A stretch of DNA of 64,000 nt from Pseudokordiimonas caeni (GTDB taxonomy: Bacteria; Pseudomonadota; Alphaproteobacteria; Sphingomonadales; Kordiimonadaceae). The DNA lies in contig NZ_JAPPRR010000001.1 in NCBI RefSeq assembly GCF_026719705.1, positions 783,255 through 847,254 on the forward strand. Direction: 5' to 3'. A program made the position numbers and the translations under genes. Below, piece after piece: positions 18,102 through 26,435 of the stretch. The notes beneath the pieces are model-generated. The model had not been told where the DNA came from. It was given only the letters and a program-made list of their open reading frames with translations, and did not search any database. Each line of letters starts with the position of its first letter. The stretch's first letter is position 1.

Positions 18102-19868
18102 ATGCGCTATATGACGAAGACTTTCGGTGCGGGCGTGGCGCTCGCAGCCCTTCTGGTGGCCGGTTGCGGCGAAAAGGCGGGCGACAACGACGCAGCGAAA
18201 GGCCCGGTTGCGGACCGGGTGATCGTCGGCGCCACCATTTACACAGTCGACGGCGACAATCGTGTTGTTGACGCCATGGCAGTCCGGGAAGGCAAGATCC
18301 TCTATGTGGGCGACCGCGCAGGGGCGCAGGCCTATGTTGGTGATGGCACGCAGGTTGATGCGCTGGACGGCAAGGTCATTTTCCCCGGCTTCACCGATAC
18401 CCATGCCCATGTGGCTTCGGGCGGTGAGGAACTGAACGGCCTGTCGCTTACCGGCGTCGGCTCGGTCGAGGAGGTCATCGCCAAGGTCAAGGCTTATGCC
18501 GATGCGCACCCGGAGCTTGATTTCATCGTCGGCCGCGGCTGGGACCTGACCCTGTTCCCCGGCGCCAACCCTTCGAAAGACCTTCTGGACGCCATCGTGC
18601 CCGACCGTCCGGTCTATCTTGAAGGCGCTGATGGCCATAACGGCTGGGCGAACTCGAAGGCGTTCGAGGCTGCCGGCATCACCAAGGATACGCCCGACCC
18701 CGCCAAGGGCAGTTTCGCGCGTCTTCCCGATGGCACGCCTTCGGGCGCGCTGCGTGAAGAAGCGAACGGCGCCATCACTGCACTTCTGCCTGCTCCCACG
18801 AAGGAAGGCGTGATTGCCGATATCCGCCGGGGCATGGCGTTCCAGAATATGCAGGGCATGACCGCGATGGTGGACGCATCGGTCACCGACAGCGTCTATA
18901 ACGAGGCTTTCCTCGATCTGGCCAAGGATCCGGCCCTGCCACTGCGGATGAAGCTTTCCTTCCTGCCGGGCAAGACCTGGGAAGAAAGCTTCACGACGCT
19001 TGAAACCGTGGACGAGCACGTTGCCGCCGTGGTGAAGCGCCGCGAGGACTTCCGCAAGGTGAATGCGGGCCGGGTGGACGGCGACGGGATCAAGATTTTC
19101 GTCGATGGCGTGGCTGAAAACTTCACAGCCGCAGTGATCGAACCCTATGTGAATATCCCGGACGGCCACGATCATCACGGCGTGATGAACTTGGCACCCG
19201 AAGCGCTGACCGCCTTCGTGACCGGTGTGGACAAGGAAGGCTTCAACGTCCTGTTCCATTCGCTCGGCGATCAGGCTGTGCGATCAGCTCTTGATGCGGT
19301 CGAGAATGCGGAAAAGGTGAACGGCCCGCGTGACCGGCGCCACCATCTGTCGCATCTCGAATTTGTCGACCCCGCCGATATCCCGCGCTTCAAGGAGCTG
19401 GGTGCCGTCGCCAACCTGCAGACCCTGTGGCATTATGCCGACACCTACATCACCGACCTGACCCTGCCGCACATCAAGGAAGATCGCCAGCGCTGGATAT
19501 ATCCCGCCAAGAGCTTCAAGGATGCAGGCGTGAAGCTTTCATGGGGCAGCGACTGGCCGGTTTCGACCTCCGACCCGTTCGACAGCATCGAAGTGGCCGT
19601 CACACGGCAGGATCCGCATGATGCCACCAGCACCCCCTTCATCCCTGAAGAGGCGCTGACGGTGGACGACATGATCCGCGCGCTCACCATCAATGGTGCC
19701 TGGATCATGGGGCAGGACGCGGTGCGCGGCAGTCTGGAGGAAGGCAAGCTTGCCGACTATATCGTCGTGACAGCCGACCCCTATAAGGTCGCCCCCGCTG
19801 ACATTTCGGAAATCGAGGTGCTGGAAACCGTTGTGGAAGGTGCTACGGTTTACACGAAAGCGAATTGA
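18102..19868 (+). CDS. Amidohydrolase family 3 (YtcJ-like) lipoprotein
   Basis: A 588-residue metal-dependent hydrolase of the amidohydrolase superfamily. The signal peptide ends in the lipobox LVAGC, with lipidated Cys22. The N-terminal composite beta domain contains VIVGATIYTVD; the first metal-binding motif is PGFTDTHAHV; later ligands lie in LFHSLGDQAV and HHLSHLEF, and the last Asp in LSWGSDWPVS. This architecture is that of YtcJ-like enzymes, and substrates are unknown. GGGGGA before the ATG supports the start. Repeat family B locus 2 follows its stop closely. Confidence 0.88.
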   Translation: MRYMTKTFGAGVALAALLVAGCGEKAGDNDAAKGPVADRVIVGATIYTVDGDNRVVDAMAVREGKILYVGDRAGAQAYVGDGTQVDALDGKVIFPGFTDTHAHVASGGEELNGLSLTGVGSVEEVIAKVKAYADAHPELDFIVGRGWDLTLFPGANPSKDLLDAIVPDRPVYLEGADGHNGWANSKAFEAAGITKDTPDPAKGSFARLPDGTPSGALREEANGAITALLPAPTKEGVIADIRRGMAFQNMQGMTAMVDASVTDSVYNEAFLDLAKDPALPLRMKLSFLPGKTWEESFTTLETVDEHVAAVVKRREDFRKVNAGRVDGDGIKIFVDGVAENFTAAVIEPYVNIPDGHDHHGVMNLAPEALTAFVTGVDKEGFNVLFHSLGDQAVRSALDAVENAEKVNGPRDRRHHLSHLEFVDPADIPRFKELGAVANLQTLWHYADTYITDLTLPHIKEDRQRWIYPAKSFKDAGVKLSWGSDWPVSTSDPFDSIEVAVTRQDPHDATSTPFIPEEALTVDDMIRALTINGAWIMGQDAVRGSLEEGKLADYIVVTADPYKVAPADISEIEVLETVVEGATVYTKAN

Positions 19869-19875
19869 TCGCTGA

Positions 19876-19968
19876 CCGTTCGTCCTGAGGAGCCCGAAAG
19901 GGCGTCTCGAAGGACGCTGGCGTGGCCCGGACTTCGAGACGGGCTGACGCCCTCCTCAGTCCGAACGG
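19876..19968. repeat. Dispersed inverted repeat, family B, locus 2 (two units tail to tail)
   Basis: The first unit reads CCGTTCGTCCTGAGGAGC to GCGTCTCGAAGGAC (19876-19915), the second ACTTCGAGAC to CCGAACGG (19931-19968). The units are imperfect reverse complements, the same family as 11174-11273 but with the order of the arms reversed. It lies between the amidohydrolase and dipeptidase genes. Confidence 0.75.
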
Positions 19969-20002
19969 CGGTGGATCAGCATGGGGCCGGGGGAGGGCCG
20001 CG

Positions 20003-21172
20003 ATGAAGAAACTGGCACTTGGCCTCGCGGCCCTCTTTTCGATTGTCCTGATTGTTGTGCTCGCGCTCGGGCCCGAACTTGTCGATAAAAACATCAACCG
20101 GGTGGTGCAGAGCCGCCAGCCGGTGACCGTGACGGCCGAGGCGAAAGCCCTGAATGACCGGCTGACCATCATGGACTGGCACGCCGATACGCTTCTGTGG
20201 GATGCGCGGCGCAACATGCTGCGTTCGCACGATTACGGCCATGTGGACGTGCCGAAGCTGAAGGCCGGTAACATCGCGCTGCAGATGTTCACCACCGTCA
20301 CCAAATCCCCCGAAGGCCAGAATTATGAGGAAAACGAGGCCGACAGCGACACGATCACGCTGCTCGCAAAGATCCAGCGTTGGCCGCTCCGCACCTGGGA
20401 CAGCCTTCTGGAACGCGCGCTTTTCCAGGGGCATCTGCTGGCGCAGCGGGTGGAGGAAAGCGGCGGCGACATGATCTTCGTGCGGGGCAGGGATGACCTT
20501 GAAGCGGTGCTTGCCGCGCGCAACGAAGGCCGCCGCGTGATCGGCGCGCTTCTCGGCACCGAAGGCCTGCATCCCCTGGAAGGCAAGCTTGAAAATCTGG
20601 ACAGGATGGAAGAGGCGGGCTTCCGCATGTTCGGCCTCACCCACTTTTTCGATAACGAGCTTGGCGGATCGCTGCACGGTACAACGAAAGCCGGACTTAC
20701 CGATTTCGGCCGTGCCGTGGTGCAGAAGCTGACGGCGGACGGCATGATCATCGATCTCGCCCATGCCAGCGAACAGATGGCGTGGGACGCGCTTGCAATC
20801 TCGGATGGCCCCTTCGTTGTTTCCCACACCGGCTTCAAGGGCCACTGCGAAACCCAGCGCAATTTCCCCGATGATCTGATGAAAGCCATCGTCGCCAAGG
20901 GCGGCCTGGTCGCGGTGGGCGCGTGGGACGAAGTGACCTGTGCCCGCACCGTGGAATCCGTGGCGGCCTCCATCAGATACGGGATCAATCTGGTGGGCGA
21001 AGATAATGTCGTCCTCGGCTCCGACTGGGACGGCGCCACCGAAGCCATCTTCGTTGCCGACCAGATGGCCGAGCTTACCGCCGCACTCCTGAATGCCGGC
21101 CTCACCCCCGCCCAGGTCGAAAAGGTGATGGGCGGGAACAGCGTGGCGTTCCTGCGGAAGGCGCTGCGTTAG
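20003..21172 (+). CDS. Membrane-anchored dipeptidase (peptidase M19, renal dipeptidase family)
   Basis: A 389-residue zinc dipeptidase-like protein with an N-terminal hydrophobic anchor (about residues 4-23). The family ligands are readable: MDWHADTLLWD gives His60-x-Asp62, GTEGLHPLEG holds the bridging Glu, and the His ligands lie in IDLAHAS and VVSHTGF, with GSDWDGAT near the end. Members cleave dipeptides, sometimes with D-residues, outside the cytoplasm. ATG 20003 follows GGGGGAGGG; longer readings run through the repeat. It may be functionally linked to the preceding exported amidohydrolase. Confidence 0.9.
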   Translation: MKKLALGLAALFSIVLIVVLALGPELVDKNINRVVQSRQPVTVTAEAKALNDRLTIMDWHADTLLWDARRNMLRSHDYGHVDVPKLKAGNIALQMFTTVTKSPEGQNYEENEADSDTITLLAKIQRWPLRTWDSLLERALFQGHLLAQRVEESGGDMIFVRGRDDLEAVLAARNEGRRVIGALLGTEGLHPLEGKLENLDRMEEAGFRMFGLTHFFDNELGGSLHGTTKAGLTDFGRAVVQKLTADGMIIDLAHASEQMAWDALAISDGPFVVSHTGFKGHCETQRNFPDDLMKAIVAKGGLVAVGAWDEVTCARTVESVAASIRYGINLVGEDNVVLGSDWDGATEAIFVADQMAELTAALLNAGLTPAQVEKVMGGNSVAFLRKALR

Positions 21173-21200
21173 AGTGGCTACTTTAACAGAGGAGGCCGAG

Positions 21201-21665
21201 TTGAAGATTAAACTGCCCGCGCCACTCTTGGGGCTACATCAGGCACGGATGGCACTTAAAGAGCACTACGATTTCTCAGGCTTAGATTTTACACTGGATG
21301 GCAAGCTCGTGGGAGATATTGGCGAGGCGATCGTAGCCGAATATTTTGGAATCACCCTTTCCAAGGTGCGAACCCCCGGTATCGATGGGCATGCTGCTGA
21401 CGGACGTTCAGTACAAATCAAGGCAACAGGAAAGCAGAAAGCCGGCCCAGCATTCTCCCCGGGAAAAGGCGTGGCAGAGCACCTGATTTTTCTATGGATC
21501 GATTTTGAGGCGGGCGAGGCCTCAGTGCTATACAACGGCCCAGAGGCTCCAATAAGAGCAACTTTGCTCCCTCCTGCATGGACAGGAACAAAAGTAATTT
21601 CTCGCAAGCGGATCATTGAAGAAGATGCCAAAGTGCCTTCTGCAAAACGGCTGCGGATGATTTGA
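21201..21665 (+). CDS. PD-(D/E)XK-fold-like protein (resembles DUF6998)
   Basis: About 154 residues from a TTG preceded by GAGGAGG; a GTG at 21174 overlapping the dipeptidase stop gives 163 residues. The protein carries a nuclease-like core: DGKLVGDIGEAIVAEYFGI (conserved Glu), GIDGHAADGRSVQIKAT (Asp then Gln-x-Lys), which is the order expected for restriction-endonuclease-fold proteins. I recall this signature from the DUF6998 family, of unknown function. The codon choice is poorer in G and C than the neighbours. No methyltransferase or helicase is adjacent, so it is not a complete restriction system. Confidence 0.7.
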   Translation: MKIKLPAPLLGLHQARMALKEHYDFSGLDFTLDGKLVGDIGEAIVAEYFGITLSKVRTPGIDGHAADGRSVQIKATGKQKAGPAFSPGKGVAEHLIFLWIDFEAGEASVLYNGPEAPIRATLLPPAWTGTKVISRKRIIEEDAKVPSAKRLRMI

Positions 21666-21711
21666 CCTAAGCCGTGACTTGATACCGGCATTCTCTTGTT
21701 TGTTATGAATG

Positions 21712-22941
21712 CTACTCCCGCGTCAGTTTCACCGTTGCCTGTTTGCTGTCGGGCAGCACGACCATGGCGTCGTGGCCGTGAACATAGGCGCGCAGGCGCA
21801 GGCCGTCGGCTTCTTCGGGCAGCTGTTTGGCGAGCAGGCTTGAGATCGGCTGCAACGGGGTGAAGTCGATGATGATCGGGGTGCCCGGCTTCGCGTCGGG
21901 CATCATCGGGCGCATCCACACAGGGATATCTTCCCACTTCATCTCGCCAATCGCGATCACATCAAGCCCCACGGCCTTCGATCCGTTGGCGATGGCGAAC
22001 TCATGGGCGAAGTTGCCGATGGTGAAGCCGCGCACCGGGCTCATGCCCCGATACATATGATAGCTGCCCATCTTGAACATGGCTTTCACCGGATGCTTCT
22101 TCGCGGCTGCGCTGTAGCGGGCCATGAACTGTTTCTTGAACAGGGCCTCGCGCCAGGTGTTGTTATAAAGCCCCACATATTCCCCTTCCATGCCACGGCG
22201 GTTGAAGGAGTAGATTTCAGCGCTGTGGATGAGGCGCGCCAGCAGGACGTCGCCTTCCGACCCGGCTTTCAGGCCAAGTGTGGCCTGCAGCGCTTGAAGG
22301 CGGCCGAGCGTGCCTTCGTCGTCATGGATATAGCCACCGAGGTTTGCATAGCTTTCCTTCTCGCGGGCGACTGCAAGCTCGGCTTCCACAAGCGGACGTT
22401 TTGCCTTGGGCGCGAGGGCGGCGATGCGTTCCAGATAGCGGATCGCGCCTTGTGCCTGTTCGATGCCCCAAAGATTGGCGATTTCAGTGATGCGGGCATA
22501 AAGCGCCAGATCCTGATCGGACGAAAAGCCGATATGGAAGGGATAGTCTTTAGCCAGCTTGGCGATGGCCGGCAGGTTGCCGCGATATCCCTTGCCGCTG
22601 ATCGTTTCCATGGCGAGCGGATCGTTTTCCACGACGAGAGTGTTGAAGCCTTCCTGCGCCTTCAGGTCGCGGAACAGGCCTTCGGCGAAGCGGGGGATTT
22701 CATAGTCGAAATGCGCCTCGCCCAGCAGCACGAACTGGGCGCCCTTGTAAAGCGACGCGAGCCGCTCGGCGCCGGGGCCAGCGAGGCCTTCTTCGGAATA
22801 GGAAAACGGCAGTGTTGCATCGGCAACGACAGCCTTCGCGTCCGGCGGTGGCAGCTTCTCACCGTGCGCCCGCGCGGGCAGGGCAATGAACAGGCACAGG
22901 CCAAGGACACCGGCAAACCGAACATGTTTGAAAAGCGTCAT
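21712..22941 (-). CDS. Exported protein of the erythromycin-esterase-like/ChaN-like superfamily
   Basis: A 409-residue protein with a signal peptide ending LPARAHG (about residue 26). The block FVLLGEAHFDYEIPRF has Glu75 and His77 in a G-E-x-H motif, followed by RDLKAQEGFNTLVVEND with Glu105, much as in EreA-type esterases and the related haem-binding ChaN fold. Further conserved-looking histidines lie in SYHMYRG near residue 305 and in YVHGHDAM at the C terminus. Start ATG 22941 is immediately before the signal peptide. Substrate unknown; resistance to macrolides is not implied. Confidence 0.65.
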   Translation of the reverse strand: MTLFKHVRFAGVLGLCLFIALPARAHGEKLPPPDAKAVVADATLPFSYSEEGLAGPGAERLASLYKGAQFVLLGEAHFDYEIPRFAEGLFRDLKAQEGFNTLVVENDPLAMETISGKGYRGNLPAIAKLAKDYPFHIGFSSDQDLALYARITEIANLWGIEQAQGAIRYLERIAALAPKAKRPLVEAELAVAREKESYANLGGYIHDDEGTLGRLQALQATLGLKAGSEGDVLLARLIHSAEIYSFNRRGMEGEYVGLYNNTWREALFKKQFMARYSAAAKKHPVKAMFKMGSYHMYRGMSPVRGFTIGNFAHEFAIANGSKAVGLDVIAIGEMKWEDIPVWMRPMMPDAKPGTPIIIDFTPLQPISSLLAKQLPEEADGLRLRAYVHGHDAMVVLPDSKQATVKLTRE

Positions 22942-23104
22942 CCCACTCTCCCCCGAAATGCGTTTCCGCCGAAGTCTATGACGGCGCGAGGGAAAAGGCG
23001 AGGGGCAGAGATAGCCGCAAGGCCATGCAATTCGAACCATTCAGGATTCGCTTGCAGCGTGAATTGCGGCATGGCTAACTCAGGGTGTTAGCTTGGAGAA
23101 TGAT

Positions 23105-24985
23105 ATGTCTATTCGTTCCCTCAGGCGGCCATTCCTTTGTTCATTGTTGATGTTGTTCCTGTCGGGCTGCCTGCTTGAAAGCTTCCGTCTGCCGGAAGAC
23201 TATCGTGCTGCCAACATCGGGGCCATGCTGCCCTGGGATGCCACCACGCTGTTTGCTGAGGATGGCGGGCAGGGGGTGTACCTGCGCTTCGTGCCGGTCG
23301 GGAAGACATCCTACGCGTTGGAGCAGGTGGCGACCGACCCGAAATCCGGCAATGTGGCCATGACGGTGCTGACCGCCCACCTCAATCCGCTTGGAGGTGA
23401 CTGGTACGCGCTGCACTGGATGGCCCATGACCGCGCTTCGCAGGGCTATAACTTGCTGCATGTGGGCAAGGACTTGCTGCGTGTCGTGGTGCCGGCAGGT
23501 GCCATGCAACGGATTGAGGACGCTGCTGCCACGTATGGTGGCAAGGCGGAGGTTGCAGGGAGCGACATCGGCATCAGCGGCATGGAGGAGCGGCAGGTAC
23601 TTGCCCTTCTCGGGGTAGCCAAAAACTTCGCAGGCTACAGCTTCCGAAACTTCAGGCGCGCTGACAGTTATCCGGCCGATGTGGCCAGCAAGGCCTACGC
23701 CTCGATCGTCGAACCTGTCATGCGGCTGAAGCCGGCGGACTTTGGCGGCAGTGCCGGGCTTTACCGGATGACCCGATATTTCTTTGCACTTGCCGAAGAG
23801 GAAAGGGCAGTCGGCTATTACGCACTCGCCCGTTTCGCTGCAAGCGGCTGGGGCCTCACCCGCGACGAGGCTTTTGCCGATGACATGGCAGCAAAGGCTA
23901 TGGTGGGCGGCGTGGCGCAAGCAGCGACCGTTCGTGGTTATCTGCGTATGTTTGGCCGAACGATGCCTGCGGACTATCCGGCAGCGGTCGACTTTTTCCG
24001 GGTGGCGATGGCCACGGGCGAAAGCCGGGCACCCGCCTATCTGGGCTTCGCGCACCGGAACGAACTTGGCGTCGACTATGACGCGGCAGAGACAATCCGC
24101 CTTTATGAAGCGGGCGCCGCGCGCGCGGACCCGTTTGCCATGACCGAGCTTGCTGACATAATGATTGCCGACCCCGGCCGCAGCCGTAACAAGGCACGAA
24201 TTATCGAACTGCTGGAGCGTGCAGCCGCGCACGACAATCTCCATGCCATGTACATGCTCGGCGAAGTGTACGAATGGGAGCCGGAAACCTGGCCGAAGGC
24301 AATTGGCTGGTACCGCCGTGCGGCATTCGGCGGCCATGCGGAGGCACAGGCCGCTTACGGACGGATGCTCGATATGGGGATCGGGGGAACGCCTGACCCC
24401 GCAGGCGCGCGCCATTGGATACGGCTTGCAGCAGCGGGCGGCAGCGAGACAGCGGCGGATGAAATGGTGCTGAATGACTGGCCGCCGCTTGTCACGATAC
24501 CGGGCGCTGGCGCTGTGCCGCCGAAACTGCATCTATACGAGCTTCAGGATTGGGGCGTGCCTGCTGACGCGCGTGACAAACCCGACTACCGGGAAAGCCC
24601 GCAAACCCCGCTCGTCGCGCCGGGTGCGCGTACCATTGCCACCTATCAGCTGAAAGCGTTGATCGACGCGGGGGCGCGTCCATTGCTTATTGATGTCAAC
24701 CGGACGGCCCGGCACGGGCGGATGCCGGGTGCTGTTATCAAGCCAGAACTCGGCCATTGGCTCCCGGATGGCAAGCTGGTGTCGGACACCCTTCAGGACC
24801 TGACGAGGGGCGATCGCACCCGGCCGCTCGTCTTTTTCTGCGCCGGTTCTGAATGCTGGTACAGCTGGTTTGCCGCGCGCGCGGCAGTCGAGCTCGGGTA
24901 CGAGGATATTCTTTGGTATCGCGGCGGGATTTCATCCTGGCGGGCGGCAGGCCACACGGTCACAGACATCCCGAAAACGGAATGA
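23105..24985 (+). CDS. Sel1-repeat lipoprotein with C-terminal rhodanese-like domain
   Basis: A 626-residue outer-envelope protein. The signal peptide ends in the lipobox LSGC. The N-terminal half (about 30-200) is unassigned. From about residue 290 to 440 there are Sel1/TPR-like repeats (AYLGFAHRNELGVDYDAA, AMYMLGEVYEWEPETW, AQAAYGRMLDMGIGG), used for protein contacts. From about residue 510 a rhodanese-like domain ends with FFCAGSECWYSW, with Cys579 in the active-site loop position and Cys584 before Trp, then WYRGGISSW. The CW-x-SW pattern recalls the CXXCW rhodanese-like family linked to PQQ-dependent oxidation. TTGGAGAA precedes the ATG. It is followed after 26 nt by a Cys-rich exported protein gene. 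Confidence 0.8.
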   Translation: MSIRSLRRPFLCSLLMLFLSGCLLESFRLPEDYRAANIGAMLPWDATTLFAEDGGQGVYLRFVPVGKTSYALEQVATDPKSGNVAMTVLTAHLNPLGGDWYALHWMAHDRASQGYNLLHVGKDLLRVVVPAGAMQRIEDAAATYGGKAEVAGSDIGISGMEERQVLALLGVAKNFAGYSFRNFRRADSYPADVASKAYASIVEPVMRLKPADFGGSAGLYRMTRYFFALAEEERAVGYYALARFAASGWGLTRDEAFADDMAAKAMVGGVAQAATVRGYLRMFGRTMPADYPAAVDFFRVAMATGESRAPAYLGFAHRNELGVDYDAAETIRLYEAGAARADPFAMTELADIMIADPGRSRNKARIIELLERAAAHDNLHAMYMLGEVYEWEPETWPKAIGWYRRAAFGGHAEAQAAYGRMLDMGIGGTPDPAGARHWIRLAAAGGSETAADEMVLNDWPPLVTIPGAGAVPPKLHLYELQDWGVPADARDKPDYRESPQTPLVAPGARTIATYQLKALIDAGARPLLIDVNRTARHGRMPGAVIKPELGHWLPDGKLVSDTLQDLTRGDRTRPLVFFCAGSECWYSWFAARAAVELGYEDILWYRGGISSWRAAGHTVTDIPKTE

Positions 24986-25011
24986 TAAGTGTCACGGAAG
25001 CGGAGAAAGCC

Positions 25012-25662
25012 ATGAGGAAGATATCGTTGATCCTTGTTTTCGCAGTTGTCTCGTTCGCCTCACCGGGGATGCCGGATGCAGCGGCCCAGTCGCGGGAAAT
25101 TATCGAACGGGGCAAGGCCTGCGAGGCCTATGCGCTGGCAAACCTGCCGAAATTCCGACACGGCGCTTTCATCACGCGCTGCCGGATGGGCAAGCAGCCG
25201 GTCGAGGAAATGGGTGCCAAGGAACAGGAGGGGGTGCAGCGGATGCGCGAGGATAATGCAAGACGCTTCCCGACCGAAACGGTCGTTCCCGGTGCCGTCA
25301 GAAACTGTGAACAGACGTCGGCGATGCCGAGCTTGCCAACTTACGACTGCGCGTGCGTGAAGAGTGCGGCAGAAGGTCATCTCAAGGAAGGCGTCTTGTT
25401 TAACGAGCAGATCCGTGACCTGCAGTTCGACCGGGCAGCCTGTCTCGACCGCAAGGCAACCTTCGATAAATATGCGATGTATGAGGCCAACAGCCCGCTG
25501 TTCCAGCGCAAGACGGACGGCATCGCCCTCGCCAAATGCCGCGAAGGCCTTTACGACGAGGGGCTTGACGGGTGGCTCTTCGAGAAGGTCGAGGATATGC
25601 GGACGCATCTTTTCGAGAAGAGCTGCCCGATGCGCAATTTCCCGGTCAGCAAGGCCTCCTGA
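25012..25662 (+). CDS. Cys-rich exported protein of unknown function
   Basis: A 216-residue protein with a clear signal peptide (MRKISLILVFAVVSFASPG, cleavage near DAAAQS). The mature part has eight cysteines spread along the chain (GKACEAY, ITRCRMG, RNCEQTS, YDCACVK, AACLDRK, LAKCREG, KSCPMRN), suggesting a disulfide-stabilised periplasmic protein. I do not recognise the family. GGAG precedes ATG 25012; another ATG at 24982 overlaps the previous stop. It is probably cotranscribed with the Sel1-rhodanese lipoprotein, whose rhodanese-like domain also carries paired cysteines. Confidence 0.75.
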   Translation: MRKISLILVFAVVSFASPGMPDAAAQSREIIERGKACEAYALANLPKFRHGAFITRCRMGKQPVEEMGAKEQEGVQRMREDNARRFPTETVVPGAVRNCEQTSAMPSLPTYDCACVKSAAEGHLKEGVLFNEQIRDLQFDRAACLDRKATFDKYAMYEANSPLFQRKTDGIALAKCREGLYDEGLDGWLFEKVEDMRTHLFEKSCPMRNFPVSKAS

Positions 25663-25672
25663 AGTAAAAGCC

Positions 25673-26221
25673 TCAGTCGAACAGCTTGTCGATGTCGGCC
25701 TGCGTTTGTGCTGCTTCTTCCTCGGCGTGATCCATGATTTCGGCTTTGGTTGCGGCTTTCACACCGTCCAGTTTGCCGTGGATCAGCTGGTTCAGTGTCA
25801 TCAGCATGTCCTGCACCTGTTCGATCCGCGCCTTGATGAGCGCGGCGGCGTCCCCAGTGAGGCCGCGTTCGGCCGCGCCCACCTTGTGGAGGCCGGCGAT
25901 GGTGCCGATGATCAGCTTGTCTAGATTGGCGCAGATGGCCTCGAACGGCGTGCGGATCACGTCGGGGGCGATGCCATAGGCCTCGATCGCCAGTTTCTTC
26001 GCAGTGAAGCCGCTGTCCTCGAAATGCTGGACATAGGATTTGGGCGCCCAGTCGTCGCAGTCCTCGATCATGTCCGGCATATCCGGCAGCATTTCGAGAA
26101 GCATGACAATCTCGTTGTAATGGTTGAGATAGTCCGTCGCCAGAAAGCTCGCCGGGTTGATATTGGCGGCCTCAAGGCGTCCCTGCAGGGCAAGTTGTGC
26201 GTCAGTGTAGACAATGCTCAT
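25673..26221 (-). CDS. Conserved-looking helical protein of unknown function
   Basis: A 182-residue acidic, soluble protein with no signal peptide. It is largely helical: LNHYNEIVMLLEMLPDMPDMIEDCDDW, then DVIRTPFEAICANLDKLIIGTIAGLHKVG and a charged tail HAEEEAAQTQADIDKLFD. The composition resembles small helical-bundle proteins, but I cannot name a family. The start at 26221 (MSIVYTD) is preferred because the longer frame to 26302 has a poor, arginine-rich start. It is convergent with the Cys-rich exported gene, and the gap is only 10 nt. Confidence 0.7.
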   Translation of the reverse strand: MSIVYTDAQLALQGRLEAANINPASFLATDYLNHYNEIVMLLEMLPDMPDMIEDCDDWAPKSYVQHFEDSGFTAKKLAIEAYGIAPDVIRTPFEAICANLDKLIIGTIAGLHKVGAAERGLTGDAAALIKARIEQVQDMLMTLNQLIHGKLDGVKAATKAEIMDHAEEEAAQTQADIDKLFD

Positions 26222-26374
26222 GGGTAATGAAAGCTCTTGGACAGCGAGATTAACAACACAAATCAACCCCCGAAACGCACCATAGCGCGCGCTTCTTGTC
26301 ATACGGTTAACGCCGCTGCAATTTTAATCTGCGCAGTCGCATGCCTGTCATAAAAGCCCGTTAAGGCACTGCCG

Positions 26375-26412
26375 CCCAAAAGAAAAGGGCCGCACGCGGC
26401 GACCCTTTTCCG
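26375..26412 (-). terminator. Rho-independent terminator of glnBA
   Basis: Read on the minus strand, AAAAGGGTCGC pairs with GCGGCCCTTTT across a CGCGT loop, followed by CTTTT. It is 24-60 nt after the glnA stop. Confidence 0.75.
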
Positions 26413-26435
26413 TCCCTTGATCTGAAAAGCCCGGA

